From Streptomyces sp. ISL-98 (lineage in GTDB: Bacteria; Actinomycetota; Actinomycetes; Streptomycetales; Streptomycetaceae): a stretch of 64,000 nucleotides of DNA. The stretch covers positions 248,001 through 312,000 of the forward strand of contig NZ_JAGGPB010000019.1 of the NCBI RefSeq assembly GCF_018614055.1, given 5' to 3'. Within the stretch, counting starts at the first letter, position 1, and every line of letters begins with the position of its first letter. Shown one piece after another: positions 45,819-54,614 of the stretch. Both the position numbers and the translations under genes were made by a program. The notes below the pieces were generated by a model. It was not told where the DNA came from. It saw only the letters and a list, made by a program, of their open reading frames with translations, and did no database searches.

Positions 45819-45859
45819 GAGGAAGGGCATCCGGCTCCGCGCGCCGGGTGCCCTTCCTC
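45819..45859 (+). terminator. Terminator after acsA
   Basis: An 11-bp stem GAGGAAGGGCA/TGCCCTTCCTC (45819-45829 with 45849-45859) carries an inner GGC/GCC stem, 33 bases past the acsA stop. Confidence 0.85.
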
Positions 45860-46008
45860 CTCGTATGGTGAAGATCGCCGGATATGCCCTTGCGTACCCC
45901 CGGTAGAGTGTTGGTTGCGTCAGGAACGCGTCAAAACTCGACAGGTGCGCCGGGAAGTCTGGTCGGCAACGTGCTTCATGCTGCCCACCCGACCGGAGGT
46001 CCTCGCCC

Positions 46009-47421
46009 GTGCCCGCGTCCACCCGCACGCCCACCCCGTCCCACGAGCGCAAATTCCTCGGACGCCTCTCGCTCCCCGAGCGCACCTTCCTCGCGGACGC
46101 ACTGCGCGCCGAGACCGTCGGTGGCGTGCTCCTCCTCGTGGCCGCGATCGCCGCACTGATCTGGGCAAACACCACGCTCAGCGACAGCTACGAGTCGATA
46201 CGCAGCTTCCACATCGGCCCCGCATCGCTCGGCCTCGACCTCTCCGTCCAGCACTGGGCGGCCGACGGCCTGCTCGCCGTCTTCTTCTTCGTCGCCGGCA
46301 TCGAGCTCAAGCGCGAACTGGTCGCCGGTGAACTGCGCGACCCGAAAGCCGCCGCCCTCCCCGTCATAGCCGCACTGTCCGGCATGGCCGCGCCCGCCCT
46401 TGTGTACGCCCTGGTCAACGTCATCGGCGACGGATCCATGGACGGCTGGGCCGTCCCCACCGCCACCGACATCGCCTTCGCGCTCGCCGTCCTCGCGGTC
46501 ATCGGCACCTCGCTGCCGTCCGCGCTGCGCGCCTTCCTCCTCACCCTGGCCGTCGTGGACGACCTCTTCGCGATCCTGATCATCGCGGTCTTCTTCACCA
46601 GCGACCTCAACTTCGCCGCGCTCGGCGGCGCCGTCGCGGGTCTCGCCGTCTTCTGGGTGCTGCTGCGCAAGCGCGTACGCGGCTGGTACATCTACGTACC
46701 GCTCGCCCTGGTGATCTGGGGCCTGATGTACAACAGCGGCGTCCACGCCACCATCGCCGGTGTCGCGATGGGCCTGATGCTGCGCTGCACCAAGGACGAC
46801 GGCGAGGCTCACTCCCCCGGCGAGCACATCGAGCACCTCGTACGTCCCGTCTCGGCCGGCCTCGCCGTGCCGCTGTTCGCACTCTTCTCCGCCGGTGTCA
46901 GCGTCTCCGGCAAGGCGGTCGGCGAGGTGTTCACCCGGCCGGAGACCCTCGGCGTCGTCCTCGGCCTGGTGGTCGGCAAGGCGGTCGGCATCTTCGGCGG
47001 TACGTGGCTGGCGGCCCGCTTCACCAAGGCCGAACTCAACGACGACCTGGCCTGGCCCGACGTATTCGCCGTCGCCTCACTCGCCGGCATCGGCTTCACC
47101 GTCTCGCTGCTCATCGGCGAACTCGCCTTCGCGGGCGACGCCGGGCTGACCGACCAGGTCAAGGCGTCCGTACTCATCGGGTCGCTGATCGCCGCCGTAC
47201 TTTCCGGGATCCTGCTCAAGTTGCGGGTACGCAGGTACCGCGCGCTCTGCGAGGAGGAGGAGCGCGACGAGGACAACGACGGCATCCCGGACATCTACGA
47301 GCAGGATGAGCCCGCGTACCACCTGCGGATGGCCGCGATCCACGAGGCAAAGGCCGCAGAGCACCGTCGGCTGGCGGAACTCGCGGGTGCATCACGCACC
47401 AACAGCGACAGTCCGGCATGA
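46009..47421 (+). CDS. nhaA: Na+/H+ antiporter NhaA
   Basis: The 470-residue membrane protein exchanges sodium for protons. It has about 12 hydrophobic segments and the paired functional Asp residues of NhaA in VVDDLFAI (about 184-185), with the discontinuous helix ATDIAFALAVL nearby. Unlike E. coli NhaA it has a C-terminal cytoplasmic extension of about 60 acidic residues (EEEERDEDNDGIPDIYEQDE) that could sense ions. GTG start with GGAGGT. The acidic run could also act as a calcium-binding-like loop, as its spacing resembles an EF-hand-type DxDxDG motif (DEDNDGIPD). Confidence 0.92.
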   Translation: MPASTRTPTPSHERKFLGRLSLPERTFLADALRAETVGGVLLLVAAIAALIWANTTLSDSYESIRSFHIGPASLGLDLSVQHWAADGLLAVFFFVAGIELKRELVAGELRDPKAAALPVIAALSGMAAPALVYALVNVIGDGSMDGWAVPTATDIAFALAVLAVIGTSLPSALRAFLLTLAVVDDLFAILIIAVFFTSDLNFAALGGAVAGLAVFWVLLRKRVRGWYIYVPLALVIWGLMYNSGVHATIAGVAMGLMLRCTKDDGEAHSPGEHIEHLVRPVSAGLAVPLFALFSAGVSVSGKAVGEVFTRPETLGVVLGLVVGKAVGIFGGTWLAARFTKAELNDDLAWPDVFAVASLAGIGFTVSLLIGELAFAGDAGLTDQVKASVLIGSLIAAVLSGILLKLRVRRYRALCEEEERDEDNDGIPDIYEQDEPAYHLRMAAIHEAKAAEHRRLAELAGASRTNSDSPA

Positions 47422-47489
47422 TCTGACATCAGATCCACCATCTGCATGTGGTTGTGGATGTGGATGCAGACGAGAAGAGGGAGAGAGCG

Positions 47490-47948
47490 ATGAGCGACCC
47501 CGTCCGCACCGCTGACAATGTCGACCGCAGCCTCGGCCAGTTGGTCGCATCGGCGACCGCCGAAATGTCCGGCCTGATCCACGACGAGATCGCGCTGGCC
47601 AAGGCCGAACTGCGGCAGGACGTCAAGCGCGTCGGCATGGGCGGCACCGCCATTGGGATCGCGGGGGTGTTCGCGCTCTTCTCCCTGCCGGTGCTGAGCT
47701 TCGCCGCGGCGTACGGCATCCACAACCTGGGGCTCGGGCTCGCCTGGTCGTTCCTGATCGTGGGCGGAGCGTTTCTGCTGCTGGCGGGCCTCCTGGCGCT
47801 GCTGGCCGTCTCGAAGTTCAAGAAGGTCAAGCCGCCGGAGAAGTCCATCTCTTCGGCCAAGCAGACCGCCGCCGTACTCCAGAGCGTCAAGCCGCACCCC
47901 CGCCAGGTCGGTGTCAAGGGCGAGGTTGTGGCACGCTCGACCTCATGA
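47490..47948 (+). CDS. Holin-X family membrane protein (DUF1469-type)
   Basis: The 152-residue protein (ATG at 47490 with GAGGGAGAG upstream) has an N-terminal amphipathic helix, two hydrophobic segments (about residues 55-75 and 82-107) and a basic tail. This matches the actinobacterial phage holin family/DUF1469 proteins of bacterial chromosomes; despite the name there is no evidence of a lytic role. Its stop overlaps the epoxide hydrolase start as ATGA, so the two are co-translated. Confidence 0.8.
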   Translation: MSDPVRTADNVDRSLGQLVASATAEMSGLIHDEIALAKAELRQDVKRVGMGGTAIGIAGVFALFSLPVLSFAAAYGIHNLGLGLAWSFLIVGGAFLLLAGLLALLAVSKFKKVKPPEKSISSAKQTAAVLQSVKPHPRQVGVKGEVVARSTS

Positions 47949-48883
47949 CCGCCCCTGATAACGGCTCCGGCACGCCAGCTTCTGTCGTACGTCCCGATGG
48001 TCCATGGACCCACCGGGACGTCGCGGCCAATGGCGCGCGCTTCCACATCGTGGAAGCCGGTGACGGGCCGCTGGTGCTTCTGCTGCACGGCTTCCCGCAG
48101 TTCTGGTGGACGTGGCGGCACCAGCTGACCGCGCTCGCCGACGCCGGATTCCGGGCTGTCGCGATGGATCTGCGGGGCGTGGGCGGCAGCGACCGTACGC
48201 CCCGGGGTTACGACCCGGCGAACCTCGCGCTGGACATCACCGGCGTGGTGCGCTCGCTCGGGGAGCCGGACGCTGCGCTCGTCGGGCACGACCTGGGCGG
48301 TTACCTGGCGTGGACCGCGGCCGTGATGCGGCCGAAGCTGGTGCGGCGGCTCGCGGTGTCCTCGATGCCGCATCCGCGGCGCTGGCGCTCGGCGATGCTG
48401 TCCGACGTCTCGCAGTCGCGGGCGGGATCGTACGTCTGGGGGTTCCAGCGTCCGTGGCTGCCCGAGCGTCAGCTCGTCGCGGACGATTCGGCATTGGTGG
48501 GACGGCTGATCCGCGACTGGTCGGGGCCGCGGCTGCCGGAGGACGAGGACGTCGACGTATACCGGCGGGCGATGTCGATCCCGTCGACGGCGCACTGCTC
48601 GATCGAGCCGTACCGGTGGATGGTGCGGTCGATGGCGCGGCCGGACGGCATCCAGTTCAACCGGCGCATGAAGCGTCCCGTGCGGGTGCCGACGCTGCAT
48701 CTGCACGGCTCGCTGGACCCAGTGATGCGCACGCGCAGCGCGGCGGGCTCCGGGGAGTACGTCGAAGCGCCGTACCGGTGGCGGCTGTTCGACGGTCTCG
48801 GACACTTCCCGCACGAGGAGGATCCGGTGGCGTTCTCGACAGAGCTCGTGAACTGGCTGAAGGATCCCGAACCCGACCGGTGA
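47945..48883 (+). CDS. Alpha/beta hydrolase, epoxide hydrolase-like
   Basis: The 312-residue protein has the epoxide hydrolase/haloalkane dehalogenase layout: oxyanion HGFPQFW (about 40-46), nucleophile Asp in VGHDLGG (about 115), acid Asp in GSLDPVM (about 258) and His in GHFPHEE (about 286). An Asp nucleophile, not Ser, points to epoxide or halide substrates; HGFPQFWWTW favours epoxide hydrolase. It starts in the stop codon of the holin-X gene. The stop lies in a four-copy 13-bp repeat. Confidence 0.85.
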   Translation: MTAPDNGSGTPASVVRPDGPWTHRDVAANGARFHIVEAGDGPLVLLLHGFPQFWWTWRHQLTALADAGFRAVAMDLRGVGGSDRTPRGYDPANLALDITGVVRSLGEPDAALVGHDLGGYLAWTAAVMRPKLVRRLAVSSMPHPRRWRSAMLSDVSQSRAGSYVWGFQRPWLPERQLVADDSALVGRLIRDWSGPRLPEDEDVDVYRRAMSIPSTAHCSIEPYRWMVRSMARPDGIQFNRRMKRPVRVPTLHLHGSLDPVMRTRSAAGSGEYVEAPYRWRLFDGLGHFPHEEDPVAFSTELVNWLKDPEPDR

Positions 48884-48924
48884 GACCGACCAGTGAGACC
48901 GGCCGCTGAGCCCGACCAGTAAGC
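48873..48924. repeat. 4 x 13-bp tandem repeat at hydrolase stop codon
   Basis: Units CCGACCGGTGAGA, CCGACCAGTGAGA, CCGGCCGCTGAGC and CCGACCAGTAAGC follow head to tail. The hydrolase stop codon lies in the first unit. This looks like local slippage duplication at a gene end. Confidence 0.8.
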
Positions 48925-49249
48925 AAAGTTGAACGCTTGTCCTACGAACAGCCAATTGCCTGGCGCATAGGCCAATTGGCCGCCCCCGAAGCGATTACGG
49001 ACCTTGGGGCACGGGCAAACGTCGGGGTATGGGCTGGACGCACGACTACGGTGACGCAGCACGCAACCGCCGCTCCGCCACAGCGCTGAGCACCCACGAA
49101 GGGGGCGGTCCGCAGGATCAGGGCCACGGCCCGCCTTCCCGGGCGATGGGCATTCCACGCATTCTCCGCCGCCGGGCCCGCTGGGTCTCGGCGCGGCTCC
49201 GTCATCCTCGCGACTGAGCGTCGCGAGCATCTCGGGTGTCGCGAGCATC
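48884..49249. other. Intergenic region with repeats and a possible small gene
   Basis: This gap between the epoxide hydrolase and the convergent GH4 gene holds the 13-bp repeats, a possible 62-residue gene (49029-49217) and the 18-bp repeats at the right end. No terminator hairpin is obvious. Confidence 0.5.
49029..49217 (+). CDS. Possible small basic protein, 62 residues
   Basis: A frame starting MGWTHDYGDAARNRRSATAL with GGGG just upstream encodes a basic 62-residue protein ending in an Arg-rich segment (RILRRRARWVSARLRHPRD). GC at third positions is about 75%, compatible with coding but lower than neighbours. No family is recognised. Confidence 0.35.
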   Translation: MGWTHDYGDAARNRRSATALSTHEGGGPQDQGHGPPSRAMGIPRILRRRARWVSARLRHPRD

Positions 49250-49283
49250 TCAGGTGTCGCGAATATCCTGAGTATCGCAAGTG
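49221..49283. repeat. 3.5 x 18-bp tandem repeat at GH4 gene end
   Basis: Units of the form TCGCGAGCATCTCGGGTG occur at 49221-49238, 49239-49256 and 49257-49274, with a half copy after. The repeat encodes the last residues of the GH4 protein (DTCDTQDIRDT), so array growth has altered its C-terminus. Confidence 0.8.
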
Positions 49284-50656
49284 TCGCGCCTGAGGTAGCC
49301 GAGTCCCGGATGCGCGCTGCGGTAGCCCTCCAGCAGCCGCCGCGCCACCTGGACGGAGTCGACGAGCGGATGCAGGGCGAACGCCTTCACCGCCGCCCGC
49401 TCCGACCCGCTCTCCCCCGCCTCCAGTACGCACCGCTCGACGGCCTTGACGGCGGTCACCAGGCCCGCCTCATGGCCCGTCAGCGGTGAAACGGGGGTTA
49501 CGGGCCGGGCTCCGGTCGCATTGACCAGGCACGGGACTTCGATGACGGCTGCCTCGTCGAGCACGGAGAGTGTGGCGCCGTTGCGGACATTGAGGATGAG
49601 CGTGGCGCTCTCGTCGCGCGCGATGGCCCGCATCAGAGCCAGCGCGACGTACTCGTAGCCGCCCGACTCCAGGTCGTCGGCGGCGCGTTCCCCCGCGCCC
49701 GCCGCCTCCCGGTTCTCCGCCATGTACGTCGCTTCCCGCTCGGCGCGCGTACGGTCCCACGCGGCCAGGGCGCCGGACGTGCGGTCCGCCATGTCCTCGT
49801 AGAAGCGTGCCTGCTGGTCGCGGAGGAAGGCGCCGCGGGTCTGCTTCGCCTCGCGGTAGGCGGTGACCGCCTCGCGGTTGAAGTAGTAGTAGTGCAGGTA
49901 CTCATTGGGCACGGAGCCCAGCGAGCGCAGCCAGTCGGCGCCGAAGAGCTTGCCCTCCTCGAATGAGGTCAGGGCCCTCTCGTCGGCGAACAAGGCCGGC
50001 AGCAAGTCGTGGTCGGGGGCGTTGTCGGCGTACAGGCCGCGGAGCCAGCCGAGATGGTTCAGGCCCACGTAGTCGAGGCGCGTCCGCGCGGGGTCGGCGC
50101 CGAGCACGCGGGCGACGCGGCGGCCGAGGCCCACGGGCGAGTCGCAGATGCCGATGACGCGCTCGCCGAGGTGGCGGGACATCGCCTCCGTGACGAGGCC
50201 CGCCGGGTTGGTGAAGTTGATGACCCAGGCGTCGGGGGCGAGCCGGGCCACGCGACGCGCGATGTCGACGGCCACCGGGACCGTACGCAGTCCGTACGCA
50301 ATGCCACCCGCGCCGACGGTCTCCTGGCCCAGGACGCCCTCGGCCAGGGCGATGCGCTCGTCGGCCGCCCTCCCCTCCAGGCCGCCCACCCGGATCGCGG
50401 AGAAGACGAAGTCGGCGCCGCGCAGTGCTTCGTCGAGGTCGGTGGTGACACTCACCGACGGAGCGGACGGCACGTCCGGCGCACCCGTAACGCCGTCGGC
50501 CTGGTCGGCGAGGACCCGGGCGATGGCCGTCAGGCGGGCCGGGTCCAAGTCGTGCAGGGTGACGTGGGTGACGCGGCCCTCGGCGCGGTCGCGCAGCAGC
50601 GCCCCGTACACGAGAGGGACGCGGAAGCCGCCGCCGCCCAGGATCGTCAGACGCAT
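49250..50656 (-). CDS. GH4-family 6-phospho-beta-glucosidase-like enzyme
   Basis: The 468-residue protein belongs to glycoside hydrolase family 4, which uses NAD+ and a divalent metal. Visible features are the Rossmann start LTILGGGGFRVPL, NFTNPAG, the metal-binding CDSPVG and LNHLGW. The usual substrates are 6-phospho-glycosides from PTS sugars, but some members act on unphosphorylated sugars. It is the last gene of a leftward run with nth, NUDIX and the MarP-type protease, 13 bp after the protease stop. No sugar transporter is nearby. The extreme C-terminus derives from an 18-bp tandem repeat. Confidence 0.88.
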   Translation of the reverse strand: MRLTILGGGGFRVPLVYGALLRDRAEGRVTHVTLHDLDPARLTAIARVLADQADGVTGAPDVPSAPSVSVTTDLDEALRGADFVFSAIRVGGLEGRAADERIALAEGVLGQETVGAGGIAYGLRTVPVAVDIARRVARLAPDAWVINFTNPAGLVTEAMSRHLGERVIGICDSPVGLGRRVARVLGADPARTRLDYVGLNHLGWLRGLYADNAPDHDLLPALFADERALTSFEEGKLFGADWLRSLGSVPNEYLHYYYFNREAVTAYREAKQTRGAFLRDQQARFYEDMADRTSGALAAWDRTRAEREATYMAENREAAGAGERAADDLESGGYEYVALALMRAIARDESATLILNVRNGATLSVLDEAAVIEVPCLVNATGARPVTPVSPLTGHEAGLVTAVKAVERCVLEAGESGSERAAVKAFALHPLVDSVQVARRLLEGYRSAHPGLGYLRRDTCDTQDIRDT

Positions 50657-50669
50657 GTGTGAAGGCCTC

Positions 50670-51869
50670 TCAGAGCGCGCATCCCTGGCTGTCGACCTGC
50701 TGGTTGGCGGCCCGGCCGAGCCGGATGTCCTCGCGGACCTCGTCGGCCGTCAGGGCGTAACCGGTGTCGGGGTCGTCGAGGGACTTGGCGAACACGACGC
50801 CGTACACCTTGCCGTCGGGGGTGAGCAGCGGGCCGCCCGAGTTGCCCTGACGGACCGTGGCGAAGAGCGAGTAGACGTCACGGCGGACCGTGCCCCGGTG
50901 GTAGATGTCCGGGCCGTTGGCGTTGATCCGGCCGCGGACGCGGGCGGAGCGCACGTCGTACGCGCCGTTCTCCGGGAAGCCCGCGACGATCGCGTCGTCG
51001 CCACTGCGGGCGTCGGTGTCGGTGAACTGGAGCGCGGGCGCCCGAAGGCTCGGTACGTCCAGGACCGCGATGTCGCGCTCCCAGTCGTAGAGCACCACCG
51101 TGGCGTCGTACCGCCTGCCCTCGCCGCCTATCTGGACGGTCGGCTCGTCGACGCCGCCGACGACGTGGGCGTTGGTCATGACGCGGCGGTTGTCGAAGAC
51201 GAAGCCGGTGCCTTCGAGGACCTTGCCGCAGCTCTGGGCCGTGCCGACGACCTTGACGATGGACTTCTTGGCGCGGGCGGCGACGGGGCTGCCCGCCAGT
51301 GCCGGGTCCGGGGCCCGGACCTCGGTGATCGGCTCGTTGGAGAACGGGCTGAAGACCTGGGGGAAGCCGTTCTGCGCGAGGACCGAGCTGAAGTCCGTGA
51401 ACCAGGTGTCCGCCTGCTCGGGCATCACACGCGAGACGCCGAGCAGAACTTTGGAGTTACGGACCTCCTTGCCCAGCGTGGGCAGGGAGGTCCCGGCGAG
51501 CGCGGAGCCGATCAGCCAGGCGACCAGCAGCATCGCCACGACGTTGACCAGCGCGCCGCCGGAAGCGTCCAGGGCGCGGGCGGGCGACCAGGTGATGTGT
51601 CTGCGGAGCTTGTTGCCGAGGTGGGTGGTGAAGGCCTGGCCCACCGAGGCACACACGATCACGACGATGACCGCTACGACGGCGGCTGTCGAGCTGACCT
51701 CGGAGCCGTCGGTCAGCTGGTCCCAGAGGAAGGGAAGCAGGTAGACCGCGACGAGGCCGCCGCCGAGGAAGCCGATCACCGACAGGATTCCGACGACGAA
51801 TCCCTGCCGGTATCCGACAATCGCGAACCAAACCGCCGCGACCAGCAACACGATGTCCAGGACGTTCAC
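50670..51869 (-). CDS. MarP-type membrane serine protease
   Basis: The protein (399 residues from GTG 51869) has a CvpA-like N-terminal domain with four membrane segments (about 5-165) and a trypsin-like protease domain with His in TNAHVV, Asp in RDIAVL and Ser in GNSGGPL. MarP of Mycobacterium tuberculosis has the same order and protects against acid. Cys residues flank the protease domain as in MarP (SCGKV and SQGC). The start is close after the NUDIX stop; GTG 51878 is an alternative. Confidence 0.9.
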   Translation of the reverse strand: MNVLDIVLLVAAVWFAIVGYRQGFVVGILSVIGFLGGGLVAVYLLPFLWDQLTDGSEVSSTAAVVAVIVVIVCASVGQAFTTHLGNKLRRHITWSPARALDASGGALVNVVAMLLVAWLIGSALAGTSLPTLGKEVRNSKVLLGVSRVMPEQADTWFTDFSSVLAQNGFPQVFSPFSNEPITEVRAPDPALAGSPVAARAKKSIVKVVGTAQSCGKVLEGTGFVFDNRRVMTNAHVVGGVDEPTVQIGGEGRRYDATVVLYDWERDIAVLDVPSLRAPALQFTDTDARSGDDAIVAGFPENGAYDVRSARVRGRINANGPDIYHRGTVRRDVYSLFATVRQGNSGGPLLTPDGKVYGVVFAKSLDDPDTGYALTADEVREDIRLGRAANQQVDSQGCAL

Positions 51870-51882
51870 ATGAGCCACCCTG

Positions 51883-52617
51883 TCATGCGTGCCAGTCGAG
51901 CGGGACCTGACGGGAGCGGTCCCAGGGCCGCTCCCAGCCCGCGAAGTGAAGGATCTTGTCGATGACGCCCGCGGTGAAACCCCAGACCAGGGCGGATTCG
52001 ACAAGAAATGCCGGTCCGGTGTGGCCGCGCGGGTGCACGCTCGTCACGCGGTTGGCCGGGTCCGTGAGATGCGCCACGGGGACCGTGAAAACGCTGGCCG
52101 TCTCGGCCGTATCGACCACGCCGACCGGGCTCGGCTCACGCCACCAGCCGAGGACGGGCGTCACGACGAAGCTGCTGACCGGGATGTAGAGACGCGGCAG
52201 CACGCCGAAGATCTGGACGCCGGAGGGGTCGAGTCCGGTCTCCTCCTCGGCCTCGCGGAGCGCCGCCCTCAGCGGTCCGGTCGTCTCCGGGTCGCCGTCG
52301 ACGGGATCGAGGGCACCGCCGGGAAAGCTCAGCTGCCCGGCATGCGAGCGCAGGCTGCCTGCCCGCTCCATGAGCAGCAGCTCCGGCTCGCCACCGTTCC
52401 CGCTGCTGCCCTCGCCGAACAGGATCAGTACGGCCGACTGGCGCCCCGCACCGCTTTCGGGCGGCAGGAAGCGGCTGAGCTGCTCGGGGCGTACGGACCG
52501 GGCGACACGCTCCACCGGTTCGAGCCACTCGGGCAGCCCACGGCTCGTCACGGTGACCTCGGGCAGCCCGGCCGCCTCGGCCGTCCTGCCGTCGTACGTC
52601 TCGCTCCCACGTGTCAT
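51883..52617 (-). CDS. NUDIX hydrolase, CoA pyrophosphatase-type
   Basis: From ATG 52617 (MTRGSETYDGR, with GGGGGTG upstream) the 244-residue protein carries the NUDIX box GALDPVDGDPETTGPLRAAL then REAEEETGL (about 112-137). The preceding LSFPGG and the length fit NUDT7/NudL coenzyme A pyrophosphatases; the UPF0035 signature LLMERAGSLRSHAGQLSFPG is partly visible. It sits between nth and the MarP-type protease in one direction, a conserved actinobacterial arrangement. Confidence 0.88.
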   Translation of the reverse strand: MTRGSETYDGRTAEAAGLPEVTVTSRGLPEWLEPVERVARSVRPEQLSRFLPPESGAGRQSAVLILFGEGSSGNGGEPELLLMERAGSLRSHAGQLSFPGGALDPVDGDPETTGPLRAALREAEEETGLDPSGVQIFGVLPRLYIPVSSFVVTPVLGWWREPSPVGVVDTAETASVFTVPVAHLTDPANRVTSVHPRGHTGPAFLVESALVWGFTAGVIDKILHFAGWERPWDRSRQVPLDWHA

Positions 52618-52706
52618 AGGCACCCCCGTCGTCACAACGCCCGTCACGGGCCGGATGGTTCCGCGTAATGCCGTCCGCGGCCGCGCAATCCGGCCGCGTA
52701 ATGCCG

Positions 52707-53639
52707 TCACCCGGCCTGGCCCACGGGCGGCGCCGGCTTCCCGGGAGCCCCTCCCGCTTCCACATACGCCGCCGGGGGCTTCAGCCGCTGCCCCGGCTGG
52801 CCCCCCATCTCGTACTTGAGGAGCTTCTTGGCCTTCTCGGGATCCGTCTCGCCCTCACCGTACGAGGGGCACAGATGCGCGATCGGGCAGGCGCCGCACG
52901 CCGGCCTGCGCGAGTGGCAGACGCGGCGGCCGTGGAAGATCACGCGGTGCGAGAGCATCGTCCACTCGCTCTTGGGGAAGATCTCGGCGATCTCGGCCTC
53001 GATCTTCACCGGGTCGTCCTGGTCGGTCCACTTCCAGCGCCGGGCGAGCCGCATGAAATGCGTGTCGACGGTGATGCCCGGCACTCCGAACGCGTTGCCG
53101 AGCACCACGAACGCCGTCTTGCGCCCGACGCCGGGCAGCGTGACCAGGTCCTTCAGGCGGCCGGGGACCTCGCCGCCGAAGTTGTCCCTGATGGCCGCGG
53201 ACAGGCCGAGCAGGGCCCGGGCCTTGGCACGGAAGAAGCCCGTCGGCCGGATGATCTGTTCCAGCTCCTCCGTGTCCGCGGCCGCCATGTCCTCGGGCGT
53301 CGGGTACTTGGCGAAGAGCGCCGGCGTCGTCTGGTTGACCCGCAGGTCGGTGGTCTGGGCGGAGAGGACCGTGGCGACCAGCAGCTCGAACGCGTTCTCG
53401 AAGTCGAGCTCGGGGTGGGCGTACGGATAGACCTCGGCCAGCTCACGGTTGATCCGGCGCGCCCGGCGGACCATGGCCAGGCGCGACTCGGACGCGGGAC
53501 TCTTTGCCGCCTTGGGCAATTTGGGCACTTTTGCGGCATGCTTGGGCTGAGCCGGGGGCTGTTCGCCCACAGCGGAATTGCGGCCTTCAGTCACCTGTCC
53601 GGCCCCCTTGGCCTGCGCTCTCACCGGCGTTTTGGACAC
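52707..53639 (-). CDS. nth: Endonuclease III
   Basis: The 310-residue base-excision repair glycosylase/lyase removes oxidised pyrimidines. The helix-hairpin-helix LPGVGRKTA carries the catalytic Lys (about 155), the catalytic Asp lies in ITVDTHF (about 173), and the C-terminal iron-sulfur cluster ligands have the correct C-x6-C-x2-C-x5-C spacing ([17 protein letters not shown]). About 50 extra N-terminal residues rich in Lys/Ala/Pro precede the enzyme, and about 35 follow. It faces away from crp. Confidence 0.95.
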   Translation of the reverse strand: MSKTPVRAQAKGAGQVTEGRNSAVGEQPPAQPKHAAKVPKLPKAAKSPASESRLAMVRRARRINRELAEVYPYAHPELDFENAFELLVATVLSAQTTDLRVNQTTPALFAKYPTPEDMAAADTEELEQIIRPTGFFRAKARALLGLSAAIRDNFGGEVPGRLKDLVTLPGVGRKTAFVVLGNAFGVPGITVDTHFMRLARRWKWTDQDDPVKIEAEIAEIFPKSEWTMLSHRVIFHGRRVCHSRRPACGACPIAHLCPSYGEGETDPEKAKKLLKYEMGGQPGQRLKPPAAYVEAGGAPGKPAPPVGQAG

Positions 53640-53821
53640 CCGGCCAGCCTAAAGCCCGGCACCGACATCCGCCCCGGTCACAGCCAATTGCCAACCCAAT
53701 CGGCCCCCTGCCGCACAGTCCGGCACGCCGGTACGTCAAACTTGTGATTGATCGCACTGTTTTACCGTCCGGCATCATGGTGACCACGGTCCCCCTGAGC
53801 AGGTCGACAAGGAGAGAACTC

Positions 53822-54496
53822 GTGGACGACGTTCTGCGGCGCGCCCCGCTCTTCGCGGCGCTCGATGACGAGCAGGCCGCGGAGCTCCGCGCCTCGATGA
53901 GTGAGGTGACGCTCGCTCGCGGCGACGCCCTCTTCCACGAGGGCGACCCCGGCGACCGCCTGTACGTGGTGACCGAGGGCAAGGTGAAGCTGCACCGCAC
54001 CTCCCCCGACGGCCGCGAGAACATGCTGGCCGTGCTCGGCCCCGGCGAGCTGATCGGTGAGCTGTCGCTCTTCGATCCCGGCCCGCGTACGGCCACCGCA
54101 ACGGCCCTGACCGAGGTCAAGCTGCTCGGCCTCGGCCACGGCGACCTCCAGCCCTGGCTGAACGCACGCCCGGAGGTGGCCACGGCCCTCCTCCGCGCCG
54201 TCGCCCGCCGGCTGCGCAAGACCAACGACCAGATGTCCGACCTGGTCTTCTCCGACGTGCCGGGCCGCGTGGCCCGCGCGCTCCTCGACCTGTCGCGCCG
54301 CTTCGGTGTGCAGTCGGAGGAGGGCATCCACGTCGTGCACGACCTGACGCAGGAAGAGCTGGCCCAGCTGGTCGGCGCGTCCCGCGAGACGGTCAACAAG
54401 GCCCTCGCGGACTTCGCGGGCCGCGGCTGGCTGCGCCTGGAGGCGCGCGCGGTGATCCTGCTGGACGTGGAGCGCCTCGCGAAGCGCTCGCGCTAG
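53822..54496 (+). CDS. crp: Crp/Fnr-family transcription regulator Crp
   Basis: The 224-residue protein has a cyclic-nucleotide-binding beta barrel (about 8-125, GELIGELSLFDPGPRTATATA) and a C-terminal winged helix with recognition segment GASRETVNKAL (about 178-188). It matches, from memory, S. coelicolor Crp (SCO3571), a regulator of germination and secondary metabolism. The GTG is fixed by AAGGAGAG 6 bases upstream. It is a single-gene unit with a strong terminator. Confidence 0.95.
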   Translation: MDDVLRRAPLFAALDDEQAAELRASMSEVTLARGDALFHEGDPGDRLYVVTEGKVKLHRTSPDGRENMLAVLGPGELIGELSLFDPGPRTATATALTEVKLLGLGHGDLQPWLNARPEVATALLRAVARRLRKTNDQMSDLVFSDVPGRVARALLDLSRRFGVQSEEGIHVVHDLTQEELAQLVGASRETVNKALADFAGRGWLRLEARAVILLDVERLAKRSR

Positions 54497-54521
54497 TACG
54501 CGACGCGCCCGTACGACCGCA

Positions 54522-54561
54522 GAAAGGGCCGCCCCCTGGAACACCGGAGGGCGGCCCTTTC
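54522..54561 (+). terminator. Terminator after crp
   Basis: A perfect 12-bp stem GAAAGGGCCGCC/GGCGGCCCTTTC with a 16-base loop begins 25 bases past the crp stop and lies before the convergent metallo-hydrolase gene, so it may work both ways. Confidence 0.85.
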
Positions 54562-54614
54562 GCGTGCATACGGCGTACGGTCAGGCCCCCGCGCGTCCGC
54601 CCTGCCCGCGCGTC

